From Aliibacillus thermotolerans (GTDB lineage: Bacteria; Bacillota; Bacilli; Bacillales; Marinococcaceae), in assembly GCF_027853235.1 (NCBI RefSeq), contig NZ_WKJG01000100.1:1-64000 (forward strand): DNA of 64,000 nucleotides, given 5' to 3'. The notes beneath the pieces were generated by a model. That model did not search any database, was not told where the DNA came from, and saw only the letters and a list, made by a program, of their open reading frames with translations. Made by a program: the position numbers and the translations under genes. Below, piece after piece: positions 41,003-50,264 of the stretch (positions within the stretch are counted from its first letter, which is position 1; each line of letters starts with the position of its first letter).

Positions 41003-42628
41003 TTACAAAAAAATGACAGTATGTTCCGACTTATGAGGAAATGAAAGGGTTTGAAGACCCGAAATAAAATCCAAACCATATTCATTGACAAAATAAAACA
41101 CATTCAAAATTCGTTCTTGAGGCTTATTTAATGGATGTAAAAACATGCGACATTGCTGTATCCTCTCAAATCGTCGTGATTCACGCATTTCTTGCGCTTT
41201 ATTTATTTTTTTTGCAAAAAAATATACTTCTTTTTCAATTCGTTTCCAATTCTTTTCCCCGACACTTTTTTCTGATGGGGCGATTTGTTCCCACGATTGT
41301 TTCATTTCGTCATGATAAGGAGCCATCACATGGAGTAAATTTTCGGCAAGATGAAAACCGTCGATTTGAACCATTTCTTTACGAATCGTTTCTTCATAGC
41401 TAAAACCACCTGTTTCAATCCACTCTTTTAAAGACAACTGTTCCTTTCGAAGAGTGGATTGAATCTGTCTAGGAACAATCGTCCATTCATAGCGAGGCTG
41501 TACGGGCGGAACTTTCATATGAAAGATATGAAACAGTGGTCGCAGAAGAGACCAATAGTTTATTTCCCCAGGCCCCGCGATAAATGAAAGTACTGGGAGG
41601 AGCGCTTCTTGTACGAGCGGACGTGTCATCACATTGGTGCTAAACCGCTCGGGCTCCTTTTGATGAAGAGTTAATAACTCGTCTGTTGTGAAGGTGAGAT
41701 TGTTCCGTTTATTTATAAAACGTCTTTCTTCATTTTGGTATAAAAGCTCCCGTCCATGTTTATCATGATAAAACAAGTGAGCACTATCAAAAGAAATCCC
41801 AGCCGGAATCGAATAATGGCGCTTTCGTCTTTCCACGCCTGCTCGCACCGCTTCTGTCACTCGTTCATTTTGTGCGATAAGCTTTTGAAATATATCTTTT
41901 TCCAATTGTCGTAGCTCGAGATGATTGCTATCAAGAAGAACCAAACCACTGTCTCGAAACAACCAGCTCATCAACTCTCCAAAAAACTCTGTCACCGTCT
42001 TCGCTCGCTCAATACAGCTGGCAATCATCTTTTGGATCGCTTTTGAAAAGGCCGTTTCCGGGATCGATTCCATGAACTGATGGAACCATAGATGAAATTT
42101 TTCTTGATCAAGCGGTTGCAAAGAGATGGGTTGCCCCGGATAATAGAAGCCCTCATAAGTATGTTTCTCTATTTTGTTTTGCACAGGATAATAGATATGA
42201 TTCACTTCTTCCCAGTCATGGTCTTCTCCTGCAATCCAAAAAATGGGCACGACTGGAATGCCGTGCGTTTCTTCTAATCGTTCTGCTTCCTTTACAATGG
42301 TCAAACCTTTTGAAATCGTATACATCGGTCCGGTAAGAAGTCCTGCTTGCTGACCACCTACTACGACGACCGCATCAGAATGCTTAAGTTTTTCCACTTG
42401 TTTTAAGGAATTATCACTATAAAGAAACTGCTTATTGTATGTATACAAGTGATGATATAACGCCTCTCTATCAAACGAATCTTTTTTATTTCTTAATTCT
42501 TGCAAACGTTTTTTTTCTTCCGTCGCTGATAGACCGTAGTCAAATAAAGAAGTTGCTCGTTTATCGCCCATGATGTAATCAGTGACAAACGAATCATGGT
42601 GGAGCAAAAATCGTTCCGTTACTTCCAT
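41003..42628 (-). CDS. bshC: Putative cysteine ligase BshC (bacillithiol synthesis)
   Basis: Required for the last step of bacillithiol synthesis, the addition of cysteine to GlcN-malate. The 541-residue protein has the Rossmann-like core with VVGGQQAGLLTGPMYT near residue 90 and PVFWIAGEDHDW-type motif (PIFWIAGEDHDWEEVNH), then a long helical part. Length matches the family. It lies directly before mraZ as in B. subtilis (yllA). Its presence supports a Bacillaceae host using bacillithiol. Confidence 0.94.
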   Translation of the reverse strand: MEVTERFLLHHDSFVTDYIMGDKRATSLFDYGLSATEEKKRLQELRNKKDSFDREALYHHLYTYNKQFLYSDNSLKQVEKLKHSDAVVVVGGQQAGLLTGPMYTISKGLTIVKEAERLEETHGIPVVPIFWIAGEDHDWEEVNHIYYPVQNKIEKHTYEGFYYPGQPISLQPLDQEKFHLWFHQFMESIPETAFSKAIQKMIASCIERAKTVTEFFGELMSWLFRDSGLVLLDSNHLELRQLEKDIFQKLIAQNERVTEAVRAGVERRKRHYSIPAGISFDSAHLFYHDKHGRELLYQNEERRFINKRNNLTFTTDELLTLHQKEPERFSTNVMTRPLVQEALLPVLSFIAGPGEINYWSLLRPLFHIFHMKVPPVQPRYEWTIVPRQIQSTLRKEQLSLKEWIETGGFSYEETIRKEMVQIDGFHLAENLLHVMAPYHDEMKQSWEQIAPSEKSVGEKNWKRIEKEVYFFAKKINKAQEMRESRRFERIQQCRMFLHPLNKPQERILNVFYFVNEYGLDFISGLQTLSFPHKSEHTVIFL

Positions 42629-42708
42629 GAAAGATCCTGCCTTTCTACGTTTTTCAACTCTATCTCACACATTATCATAAACGAGAAGTAATACGCAAAA
42701 AGGAAGGA

Positions 42709-43101
42709 CTACGTAACGAAGGTGGAGAGTAAAAAGAGAACAATTCCACAAACAGAAAGGATGACGTAGCCTATTCCAAATAGAATAAAATTGAATCGCC
42801 AAATTCCCCGTAAAAGACGAAAAAACTCCACATCATGTTTGTTTTTGTAATGAATAATTGTACATCCGACGCCAGCAAGTAAAATAATAACTAATAAGAC
42901 CCAAAACAACGATTCGCCCCAAATGGCAATGATAAGAAAATGAACCGCTGCAATAAATAGGATCGTAGACACGTCAGCGGCAAGACGTATGGCTTTTCCT
43001 TTACGTTTCGTCCATTTTACCGTCACGATATAAACAAGGTACCACGCTAAAATAGGTACAGTAATTATCGTAGCTACGACACCTGCCAAAATGTCACCCA
43101 A
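42709..43101 (-). CDS. DUF3397-type membrane protein
   Basis: The 130-residue protein has four predicted membrane helices (starting LAGVVATIITVPILAWYLVYI) with short basic loops (KWTKRKGKAIR; HYKNKHDVEFFRLLRGIWR). It resembles the DUF3397 proteins encoded next to bshC in many Bacilli; no function is known. The start is TTG at 43101 with a purine-rich GGAGAGGTAGGA upstream. It is probably transcribed together with bshC. Confidence 0.7.
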   Translation of the reverse strand: MGDILAGVVATIITVPILAWYLVYIVTVKWTKRKGKAIRLAADVSTILFIAAVHFLIIAIWGESLFWVLLVIILLAGVGCTIIHYKNKHDVEFFRLLRGIWRFNFILFGIGYVILSVCGIVLFLLSTFVT

Positions 43102-43268
43102 ATTCCTACCTCTCCTTTCCTCATCTTTCTTTTTAGATTAATCAAGAAATGAAAACCATGCAAGTTCGTTTTTAAAGAAGATTGGCTTCCATCCGCTCTG
43201 GGTGGACGCTTTCACCCATTTGTGTACAAGGGCTAAAAACAAGACCTTCATTTTATGTAATGGAAACA

Positions 43269-43313
43269 AAAGAAGCGGCACCGCAATAAGAGATTGCAGT
43301 TATCCGCTTTCTT
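43269..43313 (-). terminator. Terminator overlapping the end of gerR
   Basis: On the minus strand AAGAAAGCGG and CCGCTTCTT close a hairpin that contains a second stem (AACTGCAAT with ATTGCGGT) and ends in CTTTTG. It includes the gerR stop codon. Confidence 0.65.
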
Positions 43314-43872
43314 CCATTCTTGCTTGCTTCTCTTGTAAATAAGGTAACGAGTGTTCCGTCAATGCTCGCGCTTTATCCATGACATCAATTAACTTTTTGT
43401 AATCTTCTTTTAGTCGTTCATAGTCCCTTTTCATTGTTTCTAGTTCGCCTTCTAACGATTGAACTTCTTTTTCAAGCGTATTCTTTTCTTGCACGAGAAC
43501 CGTGACAGAATTATCATTTTTTTCGTTCAACTCTTGCGATAGCTCTTGTAAAAAAGCGATCGTTTTTTCTATTCCATCCACCCACTTTTCGTCTTCTTTC
43601 TCTCTATGATCGGTAGGAACATTTGCTTCTATTGGATTTTCATCTTTCTTTTGTCTTTGTTGTTTTGCCAGTTCCAGTGCCGCTTCATAGTTAGAACGAA
43701 GACAAGCATTCCAGCGAAAACCACAAGCAGCTGCAGTGCGTGACAATTTTTCACTCGCTTCCTCAAATGCCTTTAACTGCGTACTTCCTTCGCGAACATG
43801 TCTTAAAACAATTTCTGCAAGCAATAAATCATCTTCTTCTGACCATGCATCTTGGCGTGATAATCCACCCAT
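43300..43872 (-). CDS. gerR: RsfA-family sporulation transcription regulator (GerR/YlbO)
   Basis: Myb/SANT-like DNA-binding protein of the RsfA family. The 190-residue protein has an N-terminal Trp-containing helix-turn-helix region ([19 protein letters not shown]...[10 protein letters not shown]) and a long C-terminal coiled coil. In the ylb gene order this position is ylbO, now gerR, a SigE-dependent repressor in the mother cell of B. subtilis; RsfA itself is a forespore paralogue elsewhere. The start at 43872 has GGAGGGG at good spacing. Confidence 0.82.
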   Translation of the reverse strand: MGGLSRQDAWSEEDDLLLAEIVLRHVREGSTQLKAFEEASEKLSRTAAACGFRWNACLRSNYEAALELAKQQRQKKDENPIEANVPTDHREKEDEKWVDGIEKTIAFLQELSQELNEKNDNSVTVLVQEKNTLEKEVQSLEGELETMKRDYERLKEDYKKLIDVMDKARALTEHSLPYLQEKQARMEESG

Positions 43873-44027
43873 TGACACCCCTCCGTTCTCGATTTAGACG
43901 TTTCTATAACATATGTGAGAATATGAAAAATAGAATCGTCTCTATCAAAAGATTATCGCCGAAGTGGAAGAAAATTATTCGGTATTTTCTTAAAAAGAAG
44001 GGGTGATCGTGATGAAATTGCTAGTCA

Positions 44028-44789
44028 TCATTTCTTTTTATTGCGAAATGCTTCTACCGCTTGGTGATGCTCATCTGACTCCCATAGAATCGAGCATTCC
44101 GTGACTTCCTGATGGACCCGGCTTTTCAGTCGTGTCAAGTCTATCGCATCCAACTTTCTTTTCTTATAGGCCCGTAGTACAGCGGAAGAAACTTGTTTCC
44201 ATGACGAAAAATAGTTTTCCAATTCTTCTCGATTCGCCTTTCCATCTAGTACGTGTTGTACGTAGCCAATTTCATGGGCTTCTGTTGCAGTATACATCTT
44301 CGTCGTCGTGAGCATGTGAAAAGCTGTTTCTGTTGGTAATTTTTCGAACAAATACGTAGCTCCTCCCCACCCCGTTGTAATGGCCAATTTACCTTGCACA
44401 AATCCGATGTTGGCATGGTTGGCAGCTACACGATAATCACAAGCGGTTGCCAATTCTGCGCCACCGCCCACTGCGGTCCCGTTTATCAGCGCAATGGTTG
44501 GAATTTCTAATGTGAAAATTTTGTATAGCACTTTACTCATTTTCGAAAGCATCTCATAAGCATCTTCTTTCGTTCGTAACGCGTGAAACACTGACAAATC
44601 TCCACCGGAACAAAAAGCTTCCTCCCCTTTTCCGGTAATAACAAGAACCCGATCTTTTTGACTGTTTTCCACATCATCTAATAAATCATCCAACAGTTCA
44701 ATCGTCTCGTGATCGATGGCATTACGCTTGTCTGGTCGCTCAATCGTAATATATGTAAATAAATCCGTTCTTTCAAATGATACTTTCAT
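44028..44789 (-). CDS. Enoyl-CoA hydratase/isomerase-family protein
   Basis: Crotonase fold. The 253-residue protein has the oxyanion-hole motifs FCSGGDLSVF and NGTAVGGGAELATACDY. The first hydratase Glu (GGGAEL) is present, but the usual second Glu (AQPE-LG) is replaced: the segment reads FVQGKLAITTGWGG. So simple hydration is unlikely; decarboxylation, hydrolysis or isomerisation of an acyl-CoA are alternatives. The ATG at 44789 is separated from an AGGAGGAAG site by a 16-bp hairpin (AAGGTT/AACCTT), so the start is not fully certain (a TTG lies at 44801). It occupies the B. subtilis ylbP position. Confidence 0.85.
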   Translation of the reverse strand: MKVSFERTDLFTYITIERPDKRNAIDHETIELLDDLLDDVENSQKDRVLVITGKGEEAFCSGGDLSVFHALRTKEDAYEMLSKMSKVLYKIFTLEIPTIALINGTAVGGGAELATACDYRVAANHANIGFVQGKLAITTGWGGATYLFEKLPTETAFHMLTTTKMYTATEAHEIGYVQHVLDGKANREELENYFSSWKQVSSAVLRAYKKRKLDAIDLTRLKSRVHQEVTECSILWESDEHHQAVEAFRNKKK

Positions 44790-44856
44790 CTCTTGTAGCA
44801 AAGGTTATAAAACCTTCACTTCCTCCTTTCATGGCTCTCTAGAAAAAGACAAATGC

Positions 44857-44906
44857 AAAAAAAGAGCTGTCAAACACCTTGTCACAACCTCGGTGAACAG
44901 CTCTTT
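44857..44906 (-). terminator. Terminator of ylbN-rpmF
   Basis: AAAGAGCTGT (44897-44906 on the minus strand) pairs with ACAGCTCTTT followed by further Ts; an inner CACC/GGTG helix extends it. It lies just after rpmF. Confidence 0.88.
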
Positions 44907-44917
44907 CCTCCGGCTTA

Positions 44918-45094
44918 TTAGCCATTTTCTACAACGGTCTCTCCTTTATAAGAACCGCAGTTTTTACAAACTCGGTGAGAACGTTTCATTTCCCCGCAGT
45001 CCGGGCATCTCGTTAGCCCTTTAATAACTAATTTATCATGCGCCCGACGTTGGTCTCTACGAGCTTTCGATGTACGTCTTTTTGGTACTGCCAT
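44918..45094 (-). CDS. rpmF: 50S ribosomal protein L32
   Basis: Zinc-ribbon ribosomal protein of the large subunit. The 58-residue protein starts [19 protein letters not shown] and contains the two CxxC pairs CPDCGEM and CKNCGSYKG, so it is the zinc-binding form. The start at 45094 (GGAGGTGGG six bases upstream) is chosen; an upstream in-frame ATG at 45127 would add 11 unconserved residues. It is coupled to ylbN. Confidence 0.96.
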   Translation of the reverse strand: MAVPKRRTSKARRDQRRAHDKLVIKGLTRCPDCGEMKRSHRVCKNCGSYKGETVVENG

Positions 45095-45123
45095 GATCCC
45101 CACCTCCTTCAGGAAAAATTCAT

Positions 45124-45654
45124 TCAAGTTTCATTAGATTTATCAAAGAATTTGGCTAATTCAGCCATTCTTGGATCCAAAGTATCTTTTTCTTCCTCTT
45201 CATGATGAACGACTTTCCAGCCATTTCCTTCTTGTGGAGCAATTGGATCTTTTCCTTCCACGTTTTCAGCAAATATTTGCATCGGAATCTCCAACAAGAT
45301 GTTTTCTTTCACGTATGGAATAAGATCAACATACCCTTGGTCCAATTCATGCATATGAATATCCGCTTCATCCGCCGGCAATCCATCCAATCGGAAACGT
45401 TCGACCGTTTCGATATCGAATGGAAAACGAACATCCAGTAAGGTGCGAGAACAAGGTAACGTCATCTCTCCAGTAATACGAAGATGAAAAGTAACCACTT
45501 CTTTCTCTTGAAATGTCGCTTCTCCAGTAACATGGGCAGGAGAAATATCTCGTATATTGGAATCACGCTGTTTCAAATCCGTTACTTGAACATCTTTATC
45601 AATCTGGAGTCCTGTTTGACGTTTGGCCAGTAGCTGTTGAACACTCCATCTCAT
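45124..45654 (-). CDS. ylbN: YceD/DUF177-family protein YlbN
   Basis: Conserved protein always found upstream of rpmF; YceD homologues are tied to 23S rRNA accumulation or ribosome assembly. The 176-residue protein has [20 protein letters not shown], the family core. The start at 45654 (RWSVQQLLA) follows AGAGGTGAT. It is divergent from tmcAL across about 150 bp that must hold both promoters. Confidence 0.88.
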   Translation of the reverse strand: MRWSVQQLLAKRQTGLQIDKDVQVTDLKQRDSNIRDISPAHVTGEATFQEKEVVTFHLRITGEMTLPCSRTLLDVRFPFDIETVERFRLDGLPADEADIHMHELDQGYVDLIPYVKENILLEIPMQIFAENVEGKDPIAPQEGNGWKVVHHEEEEKDTLDPRMAELAKFFDKSNET

Positions 45655-45801
45655 CGATATCACCTCTGGACAACAAGAGTAATTATATCTTTCACAAAAC
45701 TGTTTGTCAATGCATTTTCTTTACATTATACTTATGAAACAGATGTTACATTCATCATACCACGAATAAAAAATAAGATACAGTCACCGGGGGGACAATG
45801 G

Positions 45802-47022
45802 ATGAAAGCAGTTGGATTAATCGTAGAGTACAACCCGTTTCATAACGGCCATTTGTATCATCTGGAAACTTCGAAAAAGAAAACGGCAGCGGACGTCGTC
45901 GTTTGCGTCATGAGCGGTTATTTTTTACAACGGGGGGAACCGGCACTTCTACCAAGAAAAGAGCGAACGTTAATGGCATTAAAAGGTGGAGCAGATCTTG
46001 TTATTGAACTTCCTTATATCTTTTCCAGTCAACATGCCAATTGGTTTGCACGCGGGGCTGTTAGTGCTCTTCATCATCTCGGGGTGGATGTGCTTTGTTT
46101 CGGAAGCGAACACGGAAATGTTTCCTCTTTTCAAGAACTCGTTCAATTTTTAACGGAAAATGATGACGTTTACCAACAAGCGGTGCAAACGTATATAAAA
46201 AAAGGGTACAGTTATCCAAAAGCAACAGCAATGGCCTTTCAAAAACTAGAGTCTACTTCTTCTTTACCCGACTTAAGTAAACCGAATAACATCTTAGGCT
46301 TTCATTATCTAAAAGCAATCGAAGAGTTAAACAGCTCCATCAAAGCGGAAACAATTCCAAGAAAACAAGCCGATTTTCACGATGAAACAATTACGACAAA
46401 GACCGTTGCCAGTGCAACAAGCATCCGGCGTGCTTTGCTAACTAATCCGTCAACGAAAAACATTGAACATACCATTCCCGCATCAACCAAACAGCAATTG
46501 GTATCCTTTATGCAAAGGGAAGAAGGATTTTATGAGTGGGAACGATACTTTCCTTTTTTGCAAGGTAAAATTCTCACTACCCCTCTCAAATACTTATCGT
46601 CGATATATGAAGCAGAAGAAGGATTAGAACGACGTTTTTACAATGCCATCAAAAAGTGTTCTTCCTTTCGTTCCTTTATGGAAGAAGTGAAAACGAAACG
46701 ATATACGTGGACTCGCTTACAACGATTCGCGGTTCAAATTTTAACCGGTACAACGAAAGAGGAAACAAAGGAAGCGTTGTCATGCGGAGGGGTCGATCAT
46801 CTGCGCGTATTAGGGATGAACAAAAAAGGACAAGCATACTTAAGTCAAATAAAAAAACATGTTGATATTCCAATTTACACCAACATGCCTAGGGAAAAAA
46901 CCCCTCAACAACAGTTAAATGAAAGAGCAGCCCTTACCTATTATCTCCCCCTTTCTCCAGAAAAAAGACAAAAAAAATGGAAGGAAGATTACGCTCTTCC
47001 CCCAATGATTTTGAAAGAGTAA
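45802..47022 (+). CDS. tmcAL: tRNA(Met) cytidine acetate ligase
   Basis: Makes N4-acetylcytidine at the wobble base of elongator tRNA-Met from acetate and ATP. The 406-residue protein starts MKAVGLIVEYNPFHNGHLYH, with the HxGH nucleotidyltransferase motif, and has the SGYFLQRGEPALLPRKER segment of YlbM. The start at 45802 has GGGGGGA upstream; the longer open frame reaches back into ylbN. It converges on ylbL with 7 bp between the stops. Confidence 0.93.
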   Translation: MKAVGLIVEYNPFHNGHLYHLETSKKKTAADVVVCVMSGYFLQRGEPALLPRKERTLMALKGGADLVIELPYIFSSQHANWFARGAVSALHHLGVDVLCFGSEHGNVSSFQELVQFLTENDDVYQQAVQTYIKKGYSYPKATAMAFQKLESTSSLPDLSKPNNILGFHYLKAIEELNSSIKAETIPRKQADFHDETITTKTVASATSIRRALLTNPSTKNIEHTIPASTKQQLVSFMQREEGFYEWERYFPFLQGKILTTPLKYLSSIYEAEEGLERRFYNAIKKCSSFRSFMEEVKTKRYTWTRLQRFAVQILTGTTKEETKEALSCGGVDHLRVLGMNKKGQAYLSQIKKHVDIPIYTNMPREKTPQQQLNERAALTYYLPLSPEKRQKKWKEDYALPPMILKE

Positions 47023-47029
47023 ATGGAGG

Positions 47030-48094
47030 TTACTTACTTCCTGTTTTTTTAGGATATGTTTTTAAATAGTGAAGCGCTTCGTTAAAATGGGTCACAGGAA
47101 CAATTTCCATATCCGTTTCAATAGCTTCGGCCGTTTTTACTGCTTGTTCGTAATTCGATGGTGAAAATTCATCATCAGGTGCAAAGAAAACATCCATCTG
47201 TGCTTGATCGGCAGCAATCACTTTCTGCTCCACCCCACCAATCCGGCCAACATTTCCTTCTTCATCAATACTGCCTGTTCCTGCAATTTTTAAGCCATGT
47301 GTCCAGTCAGTTGCCGTTAACTGATTATAAATTTCTAGAGAAAACATGAGTCCTGCGGAAGGACCGCCGATGGACCCCGCTTCAATCGTCACGTCCGGAT
47401 TAAATGTAACGTCTCTTTCGGTCACCGGAAAAGAGATTCCAAGACCGGTTCTTCCGGTGTCATCAATATCTTCTGGGAAAACATCAATCATTACACGCTC
47501 TTTCACCATTTCTCCGTTTCTTTCCAATAAAATGGTTACTTCCTCTCCTCTTTCTTTCTTCTCAAGTTGTTCATTCATTTCTTCCACGGTTTTCACTTCT
47601 TTTCCATCGACTTGTTGAATTAAATCTCCTTCTTGTAAGTGATTGGCAGCATCCATCCCTTCTATTACTTGTGTTACACGTATTCCTCGGTAATCGACGT
47701 GATACTCTTTTTTTGCTGCTTCATAAGCAACTATTTTTGCTGCTTCTTGCGCACTTTTCATCAAGAGTGTTTGCCGATGAAAATATTGTTCATCCGTTTC
47801 ATTTTCCCTTAAATAATGTTCGCGTGGAATAAGTTCTCGATAAGGAGAAAATTGCGCCCACAAGTAGAGAGGGATATTGGCTCTTCGTTGTCGAATCGTC
47901 GTTAAATAAAACTCTCCTTCTTCTTCATATCCTTCCTCCACGGTAATCATCTCTTTCAGTGAGGACGCTTCTCCTGGTTGGGAATAATAGTAAGGTAATG
48001 GGATTTGTTGAACGAGGATAAGTAAGATGACAAATAAATAGATGAACCACCGTTTACGTTTGTTCATTGTTTTTTTCGTTTGATTCTCGGTCAT
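47030..48094 (-). CDS. ylbL: PDZ and Lon-type serine protease YlbL
   Basis: Membrane-anchored protease of the SepM/YlbL family. The 354-residue protein has one N-terminal membrane helix, a PDZ domain in the middle (GIRVTQVIEGMDAANHLQEG) and a Lon-like domain with the catalytic Ser in GSIGGPSAG and Lys in GGVEQKVIAA. The B. subtilis homologue degrades the division inhibitor YneA. The start at 48094 has GGAAGGAG; it overlaps the 3' end of ylbK by 41 bp. Confidence 0.92.
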   Translation of the reverse strand: MTENQTKKTMNKRKRWFIYLFVILLILVQQIPLPYYYSQPGEASSLKEMITVEEGYEEEGEFYLTTIRQRRANIPLYLWAQFSPYRELIPREHYLRENETDEQYFHRQTLLMKSAQEAAKIVAYEAAKKEYHVDYRGIRVTQVIEGMDAANHLQEGDLIQQVDGKEVKTVEEMNEQLEKKERGEEVTILLERNGEMVKERVMIDVFPEDIDDTGRTGLGISFPVTERDVTFNPDVTIEAGSIGGPSAGLMFSLEIYNQLTATDWTHGLKIAGTGSIDEEGNVGRIGGVEQKVIAADQAQMDVFFAPDDEFSPSNYEQAVKTAEAIETDMEIVPVTHFNEALHYLKTYPKKTGSK

Positions 48095-48884
48095 TGTTGT
48101 TCTCCTTCCATTGAGCAATCTTCCTCTTTAATTCATTAAGTTGACGATTCATTGCTGTGCGTCCATAGGTGATGTATTCCTCTGCACGTTTAAAATCAAT
48201 TAGATGACGTCCGGTCACTTTTGGGCGAATAAATACATCTGCTTCTTTTTCTACCATACGAATAAATTCTTTTCCCATGACATCCATGCTTTGTAAAATG
48301 ACATCGTACACGTAGCGAATATTCGGCGTGTGATTGTAAAACGATACGTCCACCGCAATGGTGATGTCCGCCCCCATTTCTTTTACTGTTCGAATTGGCA
48401 AGCGATCAGCCACTCCCCCGTCCACAAAAAGTCGTCCTTTATAAGAATACGGAACAAACACACCTGGAATGGAAATGCTTGCCCGTACTGTATCTGCAAC
48501 CGGACCCTGTCGAAATACTACCGCTTCACCAGAATACAAATCTGTCGCTACCACCCCAACCGGTATGTTTAACTCTTCCAAATGTTTATGTTGAGAAAGC
48601 ATGCGAATGACATGCTTGATTCGTTCCCCTTGAATGAACCCCTGCTTAGGCAGCGTAAAGTCAAGGTAAAACGTCTGATTAAATAAGCGAGTAAAAGTTT
48701 CTAATGTGGAAGGAGAGTGTCCCACTCCATACAAAGCGGCAATTAAGGCACCTATACTGCTGCCGGCAATCATATCGATCGGTATCTGATTTTTTTCTAA
48801 TTCACGTAGCACGCCAATGTGCGCAAAACCTTTGACCCCTCCTGCACCAAGGGCTAATCCGATGAGCGGTCGACTTTTTTCCAC
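48054..48884 (-). CDS. ylbK: Patatin-like phospholipase-family protein YlbK
   Basis: Predicted serine lipid hydrolase. The 276-residue protein has the oxyanion motif LALGAGGVKGFAHIGVL, the nucleophile GSSIG near residue 43 and the catalytic Asp in VDGGVADRLP. Natural substrate unknown. The start looks like GTG at 48884 with AAGGGGGG upstream. It is coupled to ylbL and divergent from ylbJ. Confidence 0.9.
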   Translation of the reverse strand: MEKSRPLIGLALGAGGVKGFAHIGVLRELEKNQIPIDMIAGSSIGALIAALYGVGHSPSTLETFTRLFNQTFYLDFTLPKQGFIQGERIKHVIRMLSQHKHLEELNIPVGVVATDLYSGEAVVFRQGPVADTVRASISIPGVFVPYSYKGRLFVDGGVADRLPIRTVKEMGADITIAVDVSFYNHTPNIRYVYDVILQSMDVMGKEFIRMVEKEADVFIRPKVTGRHLIDFKRAEEYITYGRTAMNRQLNELKRKIAQWKENNNDRESNEKNNEQT

Positions 48885-49011
48885 GAAACGTACCCCCCCT
48901 TAAAAGAAAAGAGAATGTGGTCTAAAATATGTCCTCTTTCTCATAAACATGTACATGAGACAACCATGTGCAAACGTGCAGGAAGTTTTTTCGTTTTAAG
49001 GAGGCCAATAC

Positions 49012-50220
49012 ATGTTACGGAATCAAAGTGTCGGAGGGATGAGCGCTTTTCTCATTGTATGTTTTACCATCCTACTTATTTTATATCCAAAAGATGTGTT
49101 AGAAGCATCTCAAAATGGATTAAAAGTGTGGAGTGAATCTGTTCTTCCGGCTCTTTTACCTTTTTTCATTACGGCAGAGTTACTGATTGCTTTTGGAGTC
49201 GTAAGTTTCGTTGGCGTTTTGTTAGAACCATTCATGCGTCCTTTATTCAATGTTCCCGGACAAGGTGGATTCGTTTGGGCGATGGGACTTGCTTCTGGCT
49301 TTCCGGCCGGAGCAAAATTAACCGTAGAGCTACGAAAAAAGAAACAGCTCACAAAAGAAGAAGCAGAGCGATTAATTTGTTTTACGAATTCATCCAGCCC
49401 TTTATTTATTTTCGGTGCAGTGGCGGTTGGTTTTTTTCACGATGCAACACTCGGTTTACTTCTTGCTGCTTCTCATTATAGCGCCAATACATGTGTCGGG
49501 ATTTTTATGCGATTTTACAAACGATCTGCTCCACCTTCTCAAGCAGCTTCCTCAAAAACAAATTTGAAAATGGCTTTTCATGCTTTGTTGGAAGAACAAC
49601 AACGAAACAAAAAACCGTTTGGACAAATCTTAGGAGATGCCGTCGTTTCATCGATTCATACTCTTTTTATGATTGGTGGTTTCATCGTTTTATTTTCTGT
49701 GTTATATCGAATCTTACTCGTTACCGGAGCTATTCATTTTTTCTCCCTCATCCCATCTTTTTTTCTTTCTCTTTTTTCGTTGGCTGAAGTGTTAGCATTT
49801 CCATGGTTATCTGGATTTTTTGAAATCACGATCGGAAGTAAATTGATTAGTGATTTAACCGACGTTCCCTTAATCGAAAAAGTTGTCATCACCAGTTTTG
49901 TTCTCGGTTTTAGTGGTTTTTCCGTGCAAGCGCAAGTTGCCAGTTTGTTAGCAAATACCAATATTCGTTTCCTTCCTTATTTTATCGCTCGCTGGATTCA
50001 CGGGATACTTGCGGCCGTGTTTTCTTTATTATTTTGGGACGTTTTATACGTAAGAAGATGGGATCATCCAGTGATCACCACTCCGGAGGGAGAAGATGTG
50101 TTGACGCTCATTTGGATGAAAACGATCGAATGGTTTTCTCAGCATGGAGTGAAGGTGACAATATTATCATTATTTTTATACATTTTTCTGCTACACAGAC
50201 ATAGAAGCCCCAGTAAGTGA
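49012..50220 (+). CDS. ylbJ: Sporulation integral membrane protein YlbJ
   Basis: The 402-residue protein has multiple membrane helices with the Gate/nucleoside-recognition-like segment LPALLPFFITAELLIAFGVV and ASGFPAGAKLTVELRKKKQL. YlbJ of B. subtilis is a SigE-controlled membrane protein needed for heat-resistant spores; its transport role is unproven. A GGAGG site precedes the ATG. It is divergent from ylbK and converges on coaD. Confidence 0.9.
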   Translation: MLRNQSVGGMSAFLIVCFTILLILYPKDVLEASQNGLKVWSESVLPALLPFFITAELLIAFGVVSFVGVLLEPFMRPLFNVPGQGGFVWAMGLASGFPAGAKLTVELRKKKQLTKEEAERLICFTNSSSPLFIFGAVAVGFFHDATLGLLLAASHYSANTCVGIFMRFYKRSAPPSQAASSKTNLKMAFHALLEEQQRNKKPFGQILGDAVVSSIHTLFMIGGFIVLFSVLYRILLVTGAIHFFSLIPSFFLSLFSLAEVLAFPWLSGFFEITIGSKLISDLTDVPLIEKVVITSFVLGFSGFSVQAQVASLLANTNIRFLPYFIARWIHGILAAVFSLLFWDVLYVRRWDHPVITTPEGEDVLTLIWMKTIEWFSQHGVKVTILSLFLYIFLLHRHRSPSK

Positions 50221-50239
50221 AAACTATCACTCACTGGGG
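50208..50239. terminator. Shared terminator of ylbJ and coaD
   Basis: CCCCAGTAAGTGA and TCACTCACTGGGG form a hairpin that includes the ylbJ stop and lies 25 bp before the coaD stop on the other strand. T-runs are weak, so efficiency is uncertain. Confidence 0.6.
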
Positions 50240-50264
50240 AAGCTGAAATGATTCCACTATGAAA

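Noticed and set aside
43138-43251. 37-codon minus-strand frame between gerR and the DUF3397 gene (starts MKVLFLALVHKW)
   Set aside because: No ribosome site, lies directly behind the gerR terminator, and nothing supports transcription of it alone.
48885-49011. SigE promoter between ylbK and ylbJ
   Set aside because: CATAAACA resembles a SigE -10, but no acceptable -35 lies at 13-15 bp, so it is not listed.
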